Assembly: GCF_009455625.1 (NCBI RefSeq)
Contig: NZ_QPEQ01000002.1
Location: forward strand, 434,001-498,000
Direction of reading: 5' to 3'
Length of the DNA stretch: 64,000 bases
Origin: Paraburkholderia bonniea
GTDB lineage: Bacteria; Pseudomonadota; Gammaproteobacteria; Burkholderiales; Burkholderiaceae
Below, piece after piece: positions 49,201 through 54,911 of the stretch. The notes beneath the pieces were generated by a model that worked only from the letters and a program-made list of their open reading frames with translations, searched no databases and was not told the DNA's origin. Each line of letters starts with the position of its first letter. Position 1 is the first letter of the stretch. Made by a program: the position numbers and the translations under genes.

Positions 49201-50968
49201 ATTTGTTCGCCGTATCAGCCGCTGCCTTCGCTTCCGTTACAGCACTGCGCACAGCGTCTAGCTGACTTTTGTTCACAGCATCATGGGCTTCTGTACCGTC
49301 CGCCAAGTTTGCAATCTGGCGGAACAATGCCGTGGTCGTCACCTTGCCCTTGTCGTCTTTTACCTCGGCTCGGCCTACTGATACCGTGTTGGCTCGGTCT
49401 GCGACTGAACCGGCTCCCAGAGCCGTGGAATAAAGTGCTGTTGTCGTTGCACCAGCACCCAGTGCCGTTCCCTGGTATGCCTTGGAAAATGAGTTCGCAC
49501 CAAGAGCCGTGTTATGCCCGTAACCAGAAGTAGTTTGTTCAGCCGATGCACCCGCCCCGATCGCAATGTTATAGCCACCTTCGTACGCTCCACCTTTTGC
49601 CGCTGCGCCATCACCAAGTGCGATGTTCTTTCCATAATTCGCCACGGCTTTCGTACCAATTGCAATGCCACCACTGGGAATACCCACGATGTAATTATTG
49701 GCGTTCGCACCCGATCCGATTGCAATAGCGTTTTCAGAAGTAGCCGTTGCCCCTGCACCTGCACCTGCCGGGCTCACCGCAATGTATTTGAGCGCCGTAT
49801 CCAGTTGGCCTTTGTTCACTGCATCGGTGCTGGAGACACCTGCTGCCACGTTCGACAGCGTCACAGCCGTTGTCGCGCCTGTTCCGCCCAGCGTGACCTT
49901 CGTTTTCGATGTGCCGTCATAAGCCACGAACGCATTCGTTACCTTGCCATCCGTGTCCGTCGCCAAACCAAGGGCCTTCAACTGACTCAGGTTCACCGCA
50001 TCATGGTCATCTGTACCGTCCGCCAGGTTTGCAATCTGGCGGAACAATGCCGTGGTCGTCACCGTGCCCTTGGCGTCCTTCACCTCGGCTCGGCCTACTG
50101 ATACCGTGTTGGCCCGGTCCGCGACTGCACCGGATCCCAGAGCCGTGGCATTAGCAGCCGTTACCGTTGCCCCCGAACCCACGGCCGTAGCCCTCATCAC
50201 AGTTTTCTTTAGCGCGACAGTGCCTGCCAAGGCTCCGCTGCCCAAGGCCATCGAACCGCTACCGTAAGCCTGGCTAGACGAGCCTAAAGCCACTCCGTAA
50301 TCGCTCGACCCACGGCCCGGTGCATCAGTCGTATCCGCCACTGCGTTCGCGCCTAGCGCAATGTCACGCGTACCAGTTGCGCTTGCTTCCGCATCGGTAA
50401 CATTGTTGTTAACCTTGATGTATTTAAACGCGGCATCCAGTTGCCCCTTGTTCACCGCATCAGTAGCAGCCATGCCCTCCGCCAGCGCCGTGATTTTTTT
50501 GCTACCCATGTCAAGGGTGTCAAGCACGGACAACCCGGTGCTTGTGATTTTCAGCTTGTCAGCTCCAGCTGCACCCAGCCTGACGGTATTAGGATCGGTA
50601 ATCGTTATGTACCCACCCCATGCGCCCTTGTCGGTATAAGACACCAGTGCAACCTGCCGATTACCAGCACCTGAATAGCAATTAGTCGTGTCCGTTGAGA
50701 GTCCGGTGAGCTTCGCACTGTTAATGCAGCTTGACTCCCCGGCGTACTGACTCAAAATCCCAGCCGTGAAAGAATTCACCGGAGCCGCCGCCAGCGCTTC
50801 GCTCACCGGCCCCATGCCCCCCGCCCCGGCCATAACCGCTGCTATCAATAACCTTCTCTTAATGCCTGTCCGGCTACTTTTACTTTTGCCTTTCCCGCGC
50901 GCCAGCTCGGACGCAACAGCCCAATTTCCAGTGCTCGTGTTCCAGACAATTCGGTAAACGATGTTCAT
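34238..50968 (-). CDS. Giant trimeric autotransporter adhesin, about 5,576 residues
   Basis: A surface adhesin of the YadA/Hia (type Vc) class. The start MNIVYRIVWNTSTGNWAVASE is the extended signal peptide region (ESPR); it is followed by a hydrophobic core and cleavage after SEALA (about residue 57). The frame is open to 51079, but ESPR proteins begin at this Met, so 50968 is used. The passenger alternates YadA-type head repeats (AIGSGA, ALGAGA, SVGR patterns), neck or linker motifs (DAVNKGQL, DAVNGSQLF) and stalk modules. Repeats of 129 and 59 residues fill much of it. The last 75 residues (RRAYTGVAMAMAMSGTYLPQ to GAGWKW) are the YadA membrane anchor ending in Trp. It should form a trimeric fibre for binding host, other cells or surfaces. 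The ligand is unknown. It is far longer than typical family members. Confidence 0.95.
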   Translation of the reverse strand: MNIVYRIVWNTSTGNWAVASELARGKGKSKSSRTGIKRRLLIAAVMAGAGGMGPVSEALAAAPVNSFTAGILSQYAGESSCINSAKLTGLSTDTTNCYSGAGNRQVALVSYTDKGAWGGYITITDPNTVRLGAAGADKLKITSTGLSVLDTLDMGSKKITALAEGMAATDAVNKGQLDAAFKYIKVNNNVTDAEASATGTRDIALGANAVADTTDAPGRGSSDYGVALGSSSQAYGSGSMALGSGALAGTVALKKTVMRATAVGSGATVTAANATALGSGAVADRANTVSVGRAEVKDAKGTVTTTALFRQIANLADGTDDHDAVNLSQLKALGLATDTDGKVTNAFVAYDGTSKTKVTLGGTGATTAVTLSNVAAGVSSTDAVNKGQLDTALKYIAVSPAGAGAGATATSENAIAIGSGANANNYIVGIPSGGIAIGTKAVANYGKNIALGDGAAAKGGAYEGGYNIAIGAGASAEQTTSGYGHNTALGANSFSKAYQGTALGAGATTTALYSTALGAGSVADRANTVSVGRAEVKDDKGKVTTTALFRQIANLADGTEAHDAVNKSQLDAVRSAVTEAKAAADTANKYVVVNSTGAGATASGTDAIAIGQSATANGDNSNAFGNLSVASSMGSNAFGNAANATGASATALGHLATASGNNSNAVGAVSFAGGTGANAFGNAASATGAKASALGHLATAGGNSSVALGDSSTATGLESLALGHGATASGKYSLAVGSSAVADRDDVVSFGSSAYQRKLINVAAGTADTDAVNLGQLRALGLTVDTSGKATNAFVAYDGTSKDKVTLGGVGATTVVTLSNVAAGTSSTDAVNKGQLDAAFKYIKVNYGVTDAEASATGTRDIALGANAVADTTDAPGRGSSDYGVALGSSSQAYGRGSMALGSGALAGTVALKKTAMRATAVGSGATVTAANATALGSGAVADRANTVSVGRAEVKDDKGKVTTTAVFRQIANLADGTDDHDAVNLSQLKALGLATDTDGKVTNAFVAYDSTSKTKVTLGGTGATKAVMLSNVADGVSTSDAVNVGQLKALGLTMGSDGKVTNAFVAYDDTSKTKVTLGGTGATTAVTLSNVAAGVSGTDAVNVSQLKDLGLTTDTSGKITNAFVSYDGTSKDKVTLGGKDGTTITNVKAGTLSSSSTDAVNGSQLFATNTNVTKAQAAADAAGTALTALSDVAVKYNDTSKTKVTLGGTGATTAVKLSNVAAGVSGTDAVNVSQLKDLGLTTDTSGKITNAFVSYDGTSKDTVTLGGKDGTTITNVKAGTLSSSSTDAVNGSQLFTVSDIATKAKAAADTANKYVVLGTTTGPGAKAEGANAIAIGSGANAALATGGGDGGIAIGTNAVANYGKNLALGDGAAAKGGAYGTGYNTAIGAEAFAEKGTGYDWGFNTAIGGKAYVKAGSGTALGASATVTANGSTALGADTIANRADTVSVGRAEVKDATGKVTTKALFRQIVNMADGKEDHDAVNLGQLKALGLTTDTSGKATNAFVSYDGTSKDKVTLGGKDGTTITNVKAGTLSSSSTDAVNGSQLFATNTNVTKAQATADAAGTALTALSDVAVKYDDTSKTKVTLGGTGATTAVTLSNVAAGVSGTDAVNVSQLKDLGLTTDTSGKITNAFVSYDGTSKDKVTLGGKDGTTITNVKAGTLSSSSMDAVNGSQLFTVSDIATKAKAAADTANKYVVVNSTGAGATASSTNAIAIGSGAISNGPGSDGGGIAIGTNAVSTYGKNLALGDAASAKGGAYSGGYNTSIGAEAFTETLSGGSGYNTALGGKATVSADFGTALGAEAKVIGNNSNAVGRLSFAGATGANAFGNNATVSGLEGIAFGHGAKSSGKYSVAVGSSAVADRDSAVSFGSSSFKRQLINVAAGTADTDAVNLGQLKAYGLTTDTSGKATNAFVAYDSTSKDKVTLGGAGATTAVKLSNVAAGVSGTDAVNVSQLKDLGLTTDTSGKITNAFVSYDSTSKDKVTLGGKDGTTITNVKAGTLSSSSTDAVNGSQLFATNTNVTKAQATADAAGTALTSLSDVAVKYDDTSKTKVTLGGTGATTAVKLSNVAAGVSGTDAVNVSQLKDLGLTTDTSGKITNAFVSYDGTSKDTVTLGGKDGTTITNVKAGTLSSSSTDAVNGSQLFATNTNVTKAQAAADAAALATTTLSGVTVKYDDTSKTKVTLGGTGATTAVKLSNVAAGVSGTDAVNVSQLKDLGLTTDTSGKITNAFVSYDGTSKDTVTLGGKDGTTITNVKAGTLSSSSTDAVNGSQLFATNTNVTKAQAAADAAALATTTLSGVTVKYDDTSKTKVTLGGTGATTAVKLSNVAAGVSGTDAVNVSQLKDLGLTTDTSGKITNAFVSYDGTSKDTVTLGGKDGTTITNVKAGTLSSSSTDAVNGSQLFATNTNVTKAQAAADAAALATTTLSGVTVKYDDTSKTKVTLGGTGATTAVKLSNVAAGVSGTDAVNVSQLKDLGLTTDTSGKITNAFVSYDGTSKDTVTLGGKDGTTITNVKAGTLSSSSTDAVNGSQLFTVSDIATKAKAAADTANKYVVVNSTGAGATAPGSNAIALGDSTTASGLESLALGHNAKSSGKYSVAVGSSSVADRDDAVSFGSSSYQRKLINVAAGTADTDAVNLGQLRALGLTVDTSGKATNAFVAYDGASKDKVTLGGVGATTVVTLSNVAAGTSSTDAVNKGQLDAAFKYIKVNNSVADAGASATGTRDIALGANAVADAADAPGHGLSDYGIAIGSSSQAYGSGSMALGSGALAGTVALKKTAMRATAVGSGATVTAANATALGSGAVADRANTVSVGRAEVKDDKGKVTTTAVFRQIANLADGTDDHDAVNLSQLKALGLATDTDGKVTNAFVAYDSTSKTKVTLGGTGATKAVMLSNVADGVSTSDAVNVGQLKALGLTMGSDGKVTNAFVAYDDTSKTKVTLGGTGATTAVKLSNVAAGVSGTDAVNVSQLKDLGLTTDTSGKITNAFVSYDGTSKDTVTLGGKDGTTITNVKAGTLSSSSTDAVNGSQLFATNTNVTKAQAAADAAALATTTLSGVTVKYDDTSKTKVTLGGTGATTAVKLSNVAAGVSGTDAVNVSQLKDLGLTTDTSGKITNAFVSYDGTSKDKVTLGGKDGTTITNVKAGTLSSSSTDAVNGSQLFATNTNVTKAQAAADAAGTALTALSDVAVKYDDTSKTKVTLGGTGATKAVMLSNVADGVSTSDAVNVGQLKALGLTMGSDGKATNAFVAYDSTSKDKVTLGGTGATKAVMLSNVADGVSTSDAVNVGQLKALGLTMGSDGKVTNAFVAYDDTSKTKVTLGGTGATTAVKLSNVAAGVSGTDAVNVSQLKDLGLTTDTSGKITNAFVSYDGTSKDTVTLGGKDGTTITNVKAGTLSSSSTDAVNGSQLFATNTNVTKAQAAADAAALATTTLSGVTVKYDDTSKTKVTLGGTGATTAVKLSNVAAGVSGTDAVNVSQLKDLGLTTDTSGKITNAFVSYDGTSKDTVTLGGKDGTTITNVKAGTLSSSSTDAVNGSQLFATNTNVTKAQAAADAAALATTTLSGVTVKYDDTSKTKVTLGGTGATTAVKLSNVAAGVSGTDAVNVSQLKDLGLTTDTSGKITNAFVSYDGTSKDKVTLGGKDGTTITNVKAGTLSSSSTDAVNGSQLFATNTNVTKAQAAADAAGTALTALSDVAVKYDDTSKTKVTLGGTGATKAVMLSNVADGVSTSDAVNVGQLKALGLTMGSDGKATNAFVAYDSTSKDKVTLGGTGATKAVMLSNVADGVSTSDAVNVGQLKALGLTMGSDGKVTNAFVAYDDTSKTKVTLGGTGATTAVKLSNVAAGVSGTDAVNVSQLKDLGLTTDTSGKITNAFVSYDGTSKDTVTLGGKDGTTITNVKAGTLSSSSTDAVNGSQLFATNTNVTKAQAAADAAALATTTLSGVTVKYDDTSKTKVTLGGTGATTAVKLSNVAAGVSGTDAVNVSQLKDLGLTTDTSGKITNAFVSYDGTSKDKVTLGGKDGTTITNVKAGTLSSSSTDAVNGSQLFATNTNVTKAQAAADAAGTALTALSDVAVKYDDTSKTKVTLGGTGATKAVMLSNVADGVSTSDAVNVGQLKALGLTMGSDGKATNAFVAYDSTSKDKVTLGGTGATKAVMLSNVADGVSTSDAVNVGQLKALGLTMGSDGKATNAFVAYDSTSKDKVTLGGTGATKAVMLSNVADGVSTSDAVNVGQLKALGLTMGSDGKVTNAFVAYDDTSKTKVTLGGTGATTAVKLSNVAAGVSGTDAVNVSQLKDLGLTTDTSGKITNAFVSYDGTSKDTVTLGGKDGTTITNVKAGTLSSSSTDAVNGSQLFATNTNVTKAQATADAAGTALTALSDVAVKYDDTSKTKVTLGGTGATKAVMLSNVADGVSTSDAVNVGQLKALGLTMGSDGKVTNAFVAYDDTSKTKVTLGGTGATTAVKLSNVAAGVSGTDAVNVSQLKDLGLTTDTSGKITNAFVSYDGTSKDKVTLGGKDGTTITNVKAGTLSSSSTDAVNGSQLFATNTNVTKAQATADAAGTALTALSDVAVKYDDTSKTKVTLGGTGATKAVMLSNVADGVSTSDAVNVGQLKALGLTMGSDGKVTNAFVAYDDTSKTKVTLGGTGATTAVKLSNVAAGVSGTDAVNVSQLKDLGLTTDTSGKITNAFVSYDGTSKDTVTLGGKDGTTITNVKAGTLSSSSTDAVNGSQLFATNTNVTKAQATADAAGTALTALSDVAVKYDDTSKTKVTLGGTGATKAVMLSNVADGVSTSDAVNVGQLKALGLTMGSDGKVTNAFVAYDDTSKTKVTLGGTGATTAVKLSNVAAGVSGTDAVNVSQLKDLGLTTDTSGKITNAFVSYDGTSKDTVTLGGKDGTTITNVKAGTLSSSSTDAVNGSQLFATNTNVTKAQATADAAGKALTALSDVAVKYNDTSKTKVTLGGSASASAVMLSNVAAGVSGTDAVNVSQLKDLGLTTDTSGKITNAFVAYDSTSKDTVTLGGKDGTTITNVKAGTLASSSTDAVNGSQLFATNENVKQNTTDIARHAGDISKAQATADAANTALTALSDVAVKYDDTSKTKVTLGGSARAGAVTLSNVAAGVADTDAVNVEQLKDLGLTTGSDGKATNAFVSYDSMTKNTVTLSGKDGTTITNVKAGELSASSMDAVNGAQLHNVASSTASALGGGSTVNADGTVSMPVYTVDGAKVNGVGAAISKLDERASNNSTQITQITNDIKTGALGLVTQDSKSGNILVASAVGGGMVNMAGTDGPRVISGVANGTANSDAVTVAQLKAVGLIDPSGKAMGAVVYDDLSLKRATLGGAGGTVLDHVADGRIASGSLEAVNGGQLNTLKEDFQSKYDTLNGKVVDLNTRVENSASGGGGSGGTGGNKADNGGMIAPGTGTNSVVIGPNSQAPGASSMAMGPNATANGNNSIAIGQDSVADRDNTVSVGSENHERQITNVAGGTAPTDAVNVQQLRGVQGQVNDVARRAYTGVAMAMAMSGTYLPQLAPGEKTLGVGVGGYKGYGALAVNFKALTTSGRLSWGAGVSSSGHDVGFNAGAGWKW
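36246..42300 (-). repeat. Adhesin repeat block I: 387-bp and 177-bp modules
   Basis: A fixed landmark (the codons for SYDGTSKD) recurs at about 36346, 36910, 37474, 38038, 38956, 39343, 40084, 40471, 40858, 41599 and 41986. The steps are 564, 564, 564, 918, 387, 741, 387, 387, 741 and 387 bp. All equal 387 plus 0, 1, 2 or 3 times 177. The 387-bp unit encodes the VSQLKDLGLTTDTSGKITNA stalk plus a coiled segment; the 177-bp unit encodes the VGQLKALGLTMGSDGK variant. Copies are almost identical in DNA. Confidence 0.9.
43380..45150 (-). repeat. Adhesin repeat block II: five 387-bp modules
   Basis: The same landmark recurs at about 43480, 43867, 44254, 44641 and 45028, each exactly 387 bp apart, with no 177-bp unit between them. 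Confidence 0.9.
45950..47830 (-). repeat. Adhesin repeat block III
   Basis: Landmark copies at about 46045, 46432 (387 bp on), 47191 and 47578 (387 bp on). A head-like segment with NYGKNLALGDGAAAKGG lies between the two pairs. Confidence 0.85.
47768..48690 (-). repeat. Head segment duplicated 5,592 bp away and again nearer the N-terminus
   Basis: About 42176-43100 and 47768-48690 are near-identical at a constant offset of 5,592 bp, with only scattered changes. A third related copy occupies about 49910-50460. Each encodes the VTLSNVAAG/AFKYIKVNN/GSSQAYGSGSMALGSGALAG head with its flanking linker. Confidence 0.85.
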
Positions 50969-51385
50969 GTTTAATTCCAGACAGAAGAGGAGGTTAATCT
51001 TGTGCGAACGAATATCGCCTCTCTCTAAAAGAGAATGAATAAGACTTCTCTTAATATTTTTGAACTGTTGATAATTCATTAAGAATTTTTGCTTACTAAA
51101 TTATTATTTTAAGTTCAAAAATTAAAAACACTTCCTTGACGGATCGAATGTGGCATCCTGAAAATAATATTTTTGAAATTATTTTCTATTGACTGGCAAA
51201 TTTTAAGCATGTCGCACACAGATAAAAGGCAAAACGAAGAATTTTATTTATTTCTGTATCGTATGAAGAATATTTAGGAAAATTCTTATTGCGGGTAAAT
51301 TTTTTATTATTTGTCAAAATAAAAATCGCCCCGGCGAATAAATACCTCGCCGGGGGACCTCCTTGCTATACGAATTAAATAGTTA
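50969..51385. promoter_or_regulatory. AT-rich upstream region of the adhesin gene
   Basis: About 51080-51320 is very AT-rich compared with its surroundings. It contains the inverted repeat GAAAATAAT-N9-ATTATTTTC (51160-51186) and presumably the adhesin promoter; TTGACA is found on the minus strand at 51317-51312 but without a matching -10. The porin terminator lies at its far end. Confidence 0.45.
51321..51355 (-). terminator. Intrinsic terminator of the porin gene
   Basis: CCCCGGCGA at 51329-51337 pairs with TCGCCGGGG at 51347-51355. On the minus strand the stem is followed by CGATTTTTATTTTG. It lies about 30 bp after the porin stop codon. Confidence 0.8.
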
Positions 51386-52546
51386 CTAGAACGAATGCCG
51401 TACACCGAGCCGCGCATTCGCCTGAGAGGCGGTGGATGACGGTGTGAAGCTGTAGCCGGTCACCGCATTCACCCCAGCCGAGGCTTTCAGGTAATCGCCG
51501 GAGACATACATCTCTGTCCGTTTCGATAACAAATAGTGCAGACCTAGCGAGCCCTGGTTCCAGTGATGGCCTTCAAAACGGCTGTGCTGATAGCCGCCAA
51601 TCGCGCTCAACGCAGGTGTGATCTGCCAGAGCGCACCGCCCTCCAGCACCGTCATCTGTGATGACACATCCAACGCGTGGATCGTCGTCAACGAGAAATT
51701 GCCCATCAACGTGACGTCCCCGATCTGATAGCTCGAACCTGCGCCGAATGTGGCTTGCCGCTCTACCGGAAACGGCTTGCTGGCGTAAAGATCAGTCACG
51801 GTTCCGCTCGCGGGATCAATGCTGATTACCGGCTTGCCAGAAAATGTCGCTGTGCCAAGCATCGCGTAAGGATCAAAGGCATAGATGCCGTGCGGCGGGT
51901 TTAGCTGGGTATAAGCCGCGCCAACGGTGAACGGCCCGTTGGCGTAGTGCGCGCCAAAGCTATACGCGCTATTGCGCTGAAAATCGCCAGCGATGCCGCC
52001 AAACGAAAACATCCCGCCGAACTTGAAACCTGCGAACTCGTTCGATAGAAACTTCAGCGCGTGCGGCATCCGGTCGCCATTGAAGCGGTCGAGGTCGCCC
52101 TGGTGAATCGCGTAGCCGCTAGCCCAGGCGGAGATGTTGTAGGACGAGACCATTTCTTGTGTCATGTCGAGCTGGTTGCCAAACGACACCGTGCCCCATG
52201 GGTGGCTCAACCCGGCATACGCCTGACGGCCAAACTGCGCGCCGCCAAAACCGAGCTTGCCGTTGCCGAGGCGAAAGCCGCTTTCCAGCGCGAATACTGC
52301 TGCCATGCCGCCGCCCAGGTCTTCGCGGCCTTTGATGCCCCAGCGGTTGCCATACGACACGCCATCGTCAAACTTCACGACGGATGCGCCGCCGGTATTA
52401 CTGACATACGTCACGCCTGCATCGAGGACGCCGTAGAACGTCACGCTGCTCTGGGCATCGCTGCTGGCAGGCCATGTGGCCAGCAGGAACGCTAGCGCGC
52501 GCGCTGCGCCGGGGAAAACAAGCGCTGGGAATGTCAGTTTCATCAT
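51386..52546 (-). CDS. Gram-negative porin (Burkholderia OmpC/Porin_4 type)
   Basis: A 386-residue outer-membrane beta-barrel. After the signal peptide (ending SSDAQ) the mature protein starts SSVTFYGVLDAGVTYVSNTGG, the typical Burkholderiales porin start, and has GNRWGIKGREDLGGGMAAVFALESGF and RQAYAGLSHPWGTVSFGNQ (loop and strand signatures), ending in a C-terminal Phe (RLGVRHSF) as needed for barrel assembly. It is a general diffusion pore for small solutes. It lies directly before the adhesin gene but has its own terminator, so co-transcription is unlikely. Confidence 0.92.
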   Translation of the reverse strand: MMKLTFPALVFPGAARALAFLLATWPASSDAQSSVTFYGVLDAGVTYVSNTGGASVVKFDDGVSYGNRWGIKGREDLGGGMAAVFALESGFRLGNGKLGFGGAQFGRQAYAGLSHPWGTVSFGNQLDMTQEMVSSYNISAWASGYAIHQGDLDRFNGDRMPHALKFLSNEFAGFKFGGMFSFGGIAGDFQRNSAYSFGAHYANGPFTVGAAYTQLNPPHGIYAFDPYAMLGTATFSGKPVISIDPASGTVTDLYASKPFPVERQATFGAGSSYQIGDVTLMGNFSLTTIHALDVSSQMTVLEGGALWQITPALSAIGGYQHSRFEGHHWNQGSLGLHYLLSKRTEMYVSGDYLKASAGVNAVTGYSFTPSSTASQANARLGVRHSF

Positions 52547-52921
52547 TGGGCCTCCAGGCTGTTAGTCAACGGTGGAGGCACGGTACAAATCCATATTGAG
52601 TTTCACGCTGGCTGATGCGACGCATGCTGGATGAATTGCGACATCCTGGCTGACCCGTGGCTGGCGCTACCCAGTGCTCATCTGGATCGCCAGGCGTGGT
52701 GCGGTGCGGTGGGGTTTGGTGCGGCGTGGTGTGGTGTGGTGTCGTAATCCATCCAGCGCGATGGCGTGTGAGTTCTATCCGCGCGGCACCCTCGCCTGAT
52801 TTACTCAGGTTTCCTGTGCGATTGATGTGTGTCTAGAAGATTTATTTTTCTGGCCAGCCGCCGTGCATGACGTCATTTATGTTCTGCCCCGCCGCCGTGC
52901 GGGCCGCCTTCTTCGAGACCG
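52547..52921. other. 375-bp divergent intergenic region
   Basis: This separates the porin gene and purU and should hold both promoters. A low-complexity run rich in GGTGT and GGTGC units lies at about 52697-52743. No operator was recognised. Confidence 0.35.
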
Positions 52922-53806
52922 ATGCCCATGCTTGAGACCGACCGCCCTCACCCGTTCGTCCTGACCGTGTCATGCCCTGCCGCTGCGGGCCAGGTGGCTG
53001 CTGTGGTGAGCTTTTTGCATGAGCGTCATGGCTATATCGCCGAGCTGACGGTGTTCGATGACGAGATCAGCCGGCGTTTTTTCCTGCGCTGTGTGTTCCA
53101 TGGTGTGAGCCACGGTGCGGATACGCCTTGGCAAATCGACGTGTTGCGCCGTGAGTTCGCGCCAGTCGCGGCTGCGTTCAGCATGGACTGGGCAATGCAC
53201 GACGTCGCGGCGCGGCCCAGGGTCTGGATCATGGTGTCGAAGCTGGAGCATTGTCTGGCCGATCTATTGTTTCGCTGGCGTATGGGTGAGCTGAAGATGG
53301 AGATTGCTGGCATCGGCTCGAATCACCGGGATCTTGAGCCGTTAGCGCAGCAGCATGGCTTGCCGTTCTGTTATCTGCCTGTGAGCGCCGAGACTCGCGC
53401 GCGGCAGGAGGCGCAGTTACTCGATGCCTTCGAATCCAGCGGTGCGGAGCTGATGATTCTGGCGCGCTACATGCAGATCTTGTCGGATGCCACCAGCCGC
53501 AAGCTGGTGGGGCGCGCGATCAATATCCATCATTCGTTCCTGCCAGGTTTCAAGGGGGCGAGGCCTTATCACCAGGCGCATGCGCGAGGCGTCAAGCTGA
53601 TTGGCGCAACCGCGCATTTCGTCACCGACGATCTCGATGAGGGGCCAATCATCGAGCAAACCGTCGAGCGGGTCGATCATGCGTATGGCCCGGAGCGCTT
53701 GCTGGCGGTGGGGCGCGATGTTGAATGCATCACGCTCGCGCGGGCGGTGAAGGCGTTTGTCGAGCGCCGGGTGTTTATCAACGGTGAGCGTACCGTGGTG
53801 CTGTGA
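52922..53806 (+). CDS. purU: Formyltetrahydrofolate deformylase
   Basis: A 294-residue cytoplasmic enzyme that hydrolyses 10-formyl-tetrahydrofolate to formate and tetrahydrofolate. Residues about 12-90 form the ACT regulatory domain (FVLTVSCPAAAGQVAAVVSFL). The formyltransferase-like catalytic part has the Asn-His-His of INIHHSFLPGFKGARPY (about 203-219) and the Asp of THFVTDDLDEGPIIEQ-type ATAHFVTDDLDEG (about 229-241). Near betaine genes such a copy removes C1 units formed from demethylation. It is the only plus-strand gene of the 52-64 kb block. Either of two ATG codons (52922 or 52928) could start it. Confidence 0.9.
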   Translation: MPMLETDRPHPFVLTVSCPAAAGQVAAVVSFLHERHGYIAELTVFDDEISRRFFLRCVFHGVSHGADTPWQIDVLRREFAPVAAAFSMDWAMHDVAARPRVWIMVSKLEHCLADLLFRWRMGELKMEIAGIGSNHRDLEPLAQQHGLPFCYLPVSAETRARQEAQLLDAFESSGAELMILARYMQILSDATSRKLVGRAINIHHSFLPGFKGARPYHQAHARGVKLIGATAHFVTDDLDEGPIIEQTVERVDHAYGPERLLAVGRDVECITLARAVKAFVERRVFINGERTVVL

Positions 53807-53878
53807 CTCGTACTGTGACTCGTGCCGTAACTCGTGCGTTACCTCACGACACCCGGCCAGGCCTGCTCAAGTCAGCAG

Positions 53879-54769
53879 TCAGGGGCGCGGCGTTACGCCT
53901 GCCAGCCAGTCTTTTAACCGTTCGGGATGTGTCGTGAGCCAGGCTTCAGCGGCGACAGCGGGCTTGACGCCGTTCTCGCTGGCGAGCATCACCTGTTCGA
54001 TCTCGCCGGGTTTCCACTGAAACCGTTTAAGAAAGGCGACCACTGGCGGTGCCTTGTTCTCCAGCCCGGGATGGATCACGTTATCGACGTGCTCCGCTGC
54101 GCCAAACACCTGTTTCGGATCATCGAGAAACTTCAGTTGCCATTTGGCGAACATCCAGTGCGGTGCCCAGCCGGTGACCACTACCGGCTTGTGCGCTTGC
54201 AGCGCGCGTGCCAGTTCGATGGTCATTGCGCTGCCTGAGCTAGGCATCAACTGATAGCCGAGCTGATAGGTATTGATGGCTTCGCTGGCTTTTTGCATGA
54301 CGCCCGCACCGGCATCTATGCCGACGATCCGGCTGCCATACGCGGCTTTGCTGGCGGCTAGATCAGCGATGCTTTTTTCTGTTGCGGTGACGGGGACAAC
54401 CAGGCCGATGCGCGCGTTGGGGAAATTCGCGCCGAGGTTTTTGACTTTGTGCTGAAACTGGGCCCAGTACGCGCCCTGGGTGACGGGCAGCCATGCGGAC
54501 AGCGTGGCATCGAGATCGCCCCGGGCCACGCCCTGCCACATGATTCCTGCTGCGACAGGTACGAGCTGCACCGGGTAGCCCAGACGTTTCTCGATCACTC
54601 GCGCGGCGATGTTCGAGGTCGCCACGCTGTCGTCCCAGCCTTCGACGTAGCCAATCTTGATCGTCGGCCGGGCGGGTGCTGCAGCAGACGTCTGCGCTAG
54701 CGCAGCGGCTGAAGCCAGCAGGGCGTTTGCGGTTGCGCCAAGGCAAAGCCAGCGTCTCCATCGGTTCAT
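53879..54769 (-). CDS. Glycine betaine-type ABC transporter substrate-binding protein
   Basis: A 296-residue periplasmic protein with signal peptide (MNRWRRWLCLGATANALLAS to ALAQ). The OpuAC fold has IKIGYVEGWDDSVATSN, SAWLPVTQGAYW and VVVTGWAPHWMFAKW; these Trp and Tyr residues match the quaternary-amine cage of ProX/OpuAC proteins. It is last in the betaine catabolic gene run with AGGAG before the ATG. No permease or ATPase gene is adjacent, as with the first binding protein. Betaine or choline is the likely ligand. Confidence 0.83.
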   Translation of the reverse strand: MNRWRRWLCLGATANALLASAAALAQTSAAAPARPTIKIGYVEGWDDSVATSNIAARVIEKRLGYPVQLVPVAAGIMWQGVARGDLDATLSAWLPVTQGAYWAQFQHKVKNLGANFPNARIGLVVPVTATEKSIADLAASKAAYGSRIVGIDAGAGVMQKASEAINTYQLGYQLMPSSGSAMTIELARALQAHKPVVVTGWAPHWMFAKWQLKFLDDPKQVFGAAEHVDNVIHPGLENKAPPVVAFLKRFQWKPGEIEQVMLASENGVKPAVAAEAWLTTHPERLKDWLAGVTPRP

Positions 54770-54911
54770 GATCGCGCTCCTGAAAGACCCCTTCGTGGCT
54801 CATGCCGCGACGGTAAGCACTTAGGATCGCTAGCCAGAATCCGGCGCTGAGTTGGTTTTGCGACGCGGGTTTGTCTAATCCCGACGCTTTCCTGAGATGG
54901 CGATGCTTAGC

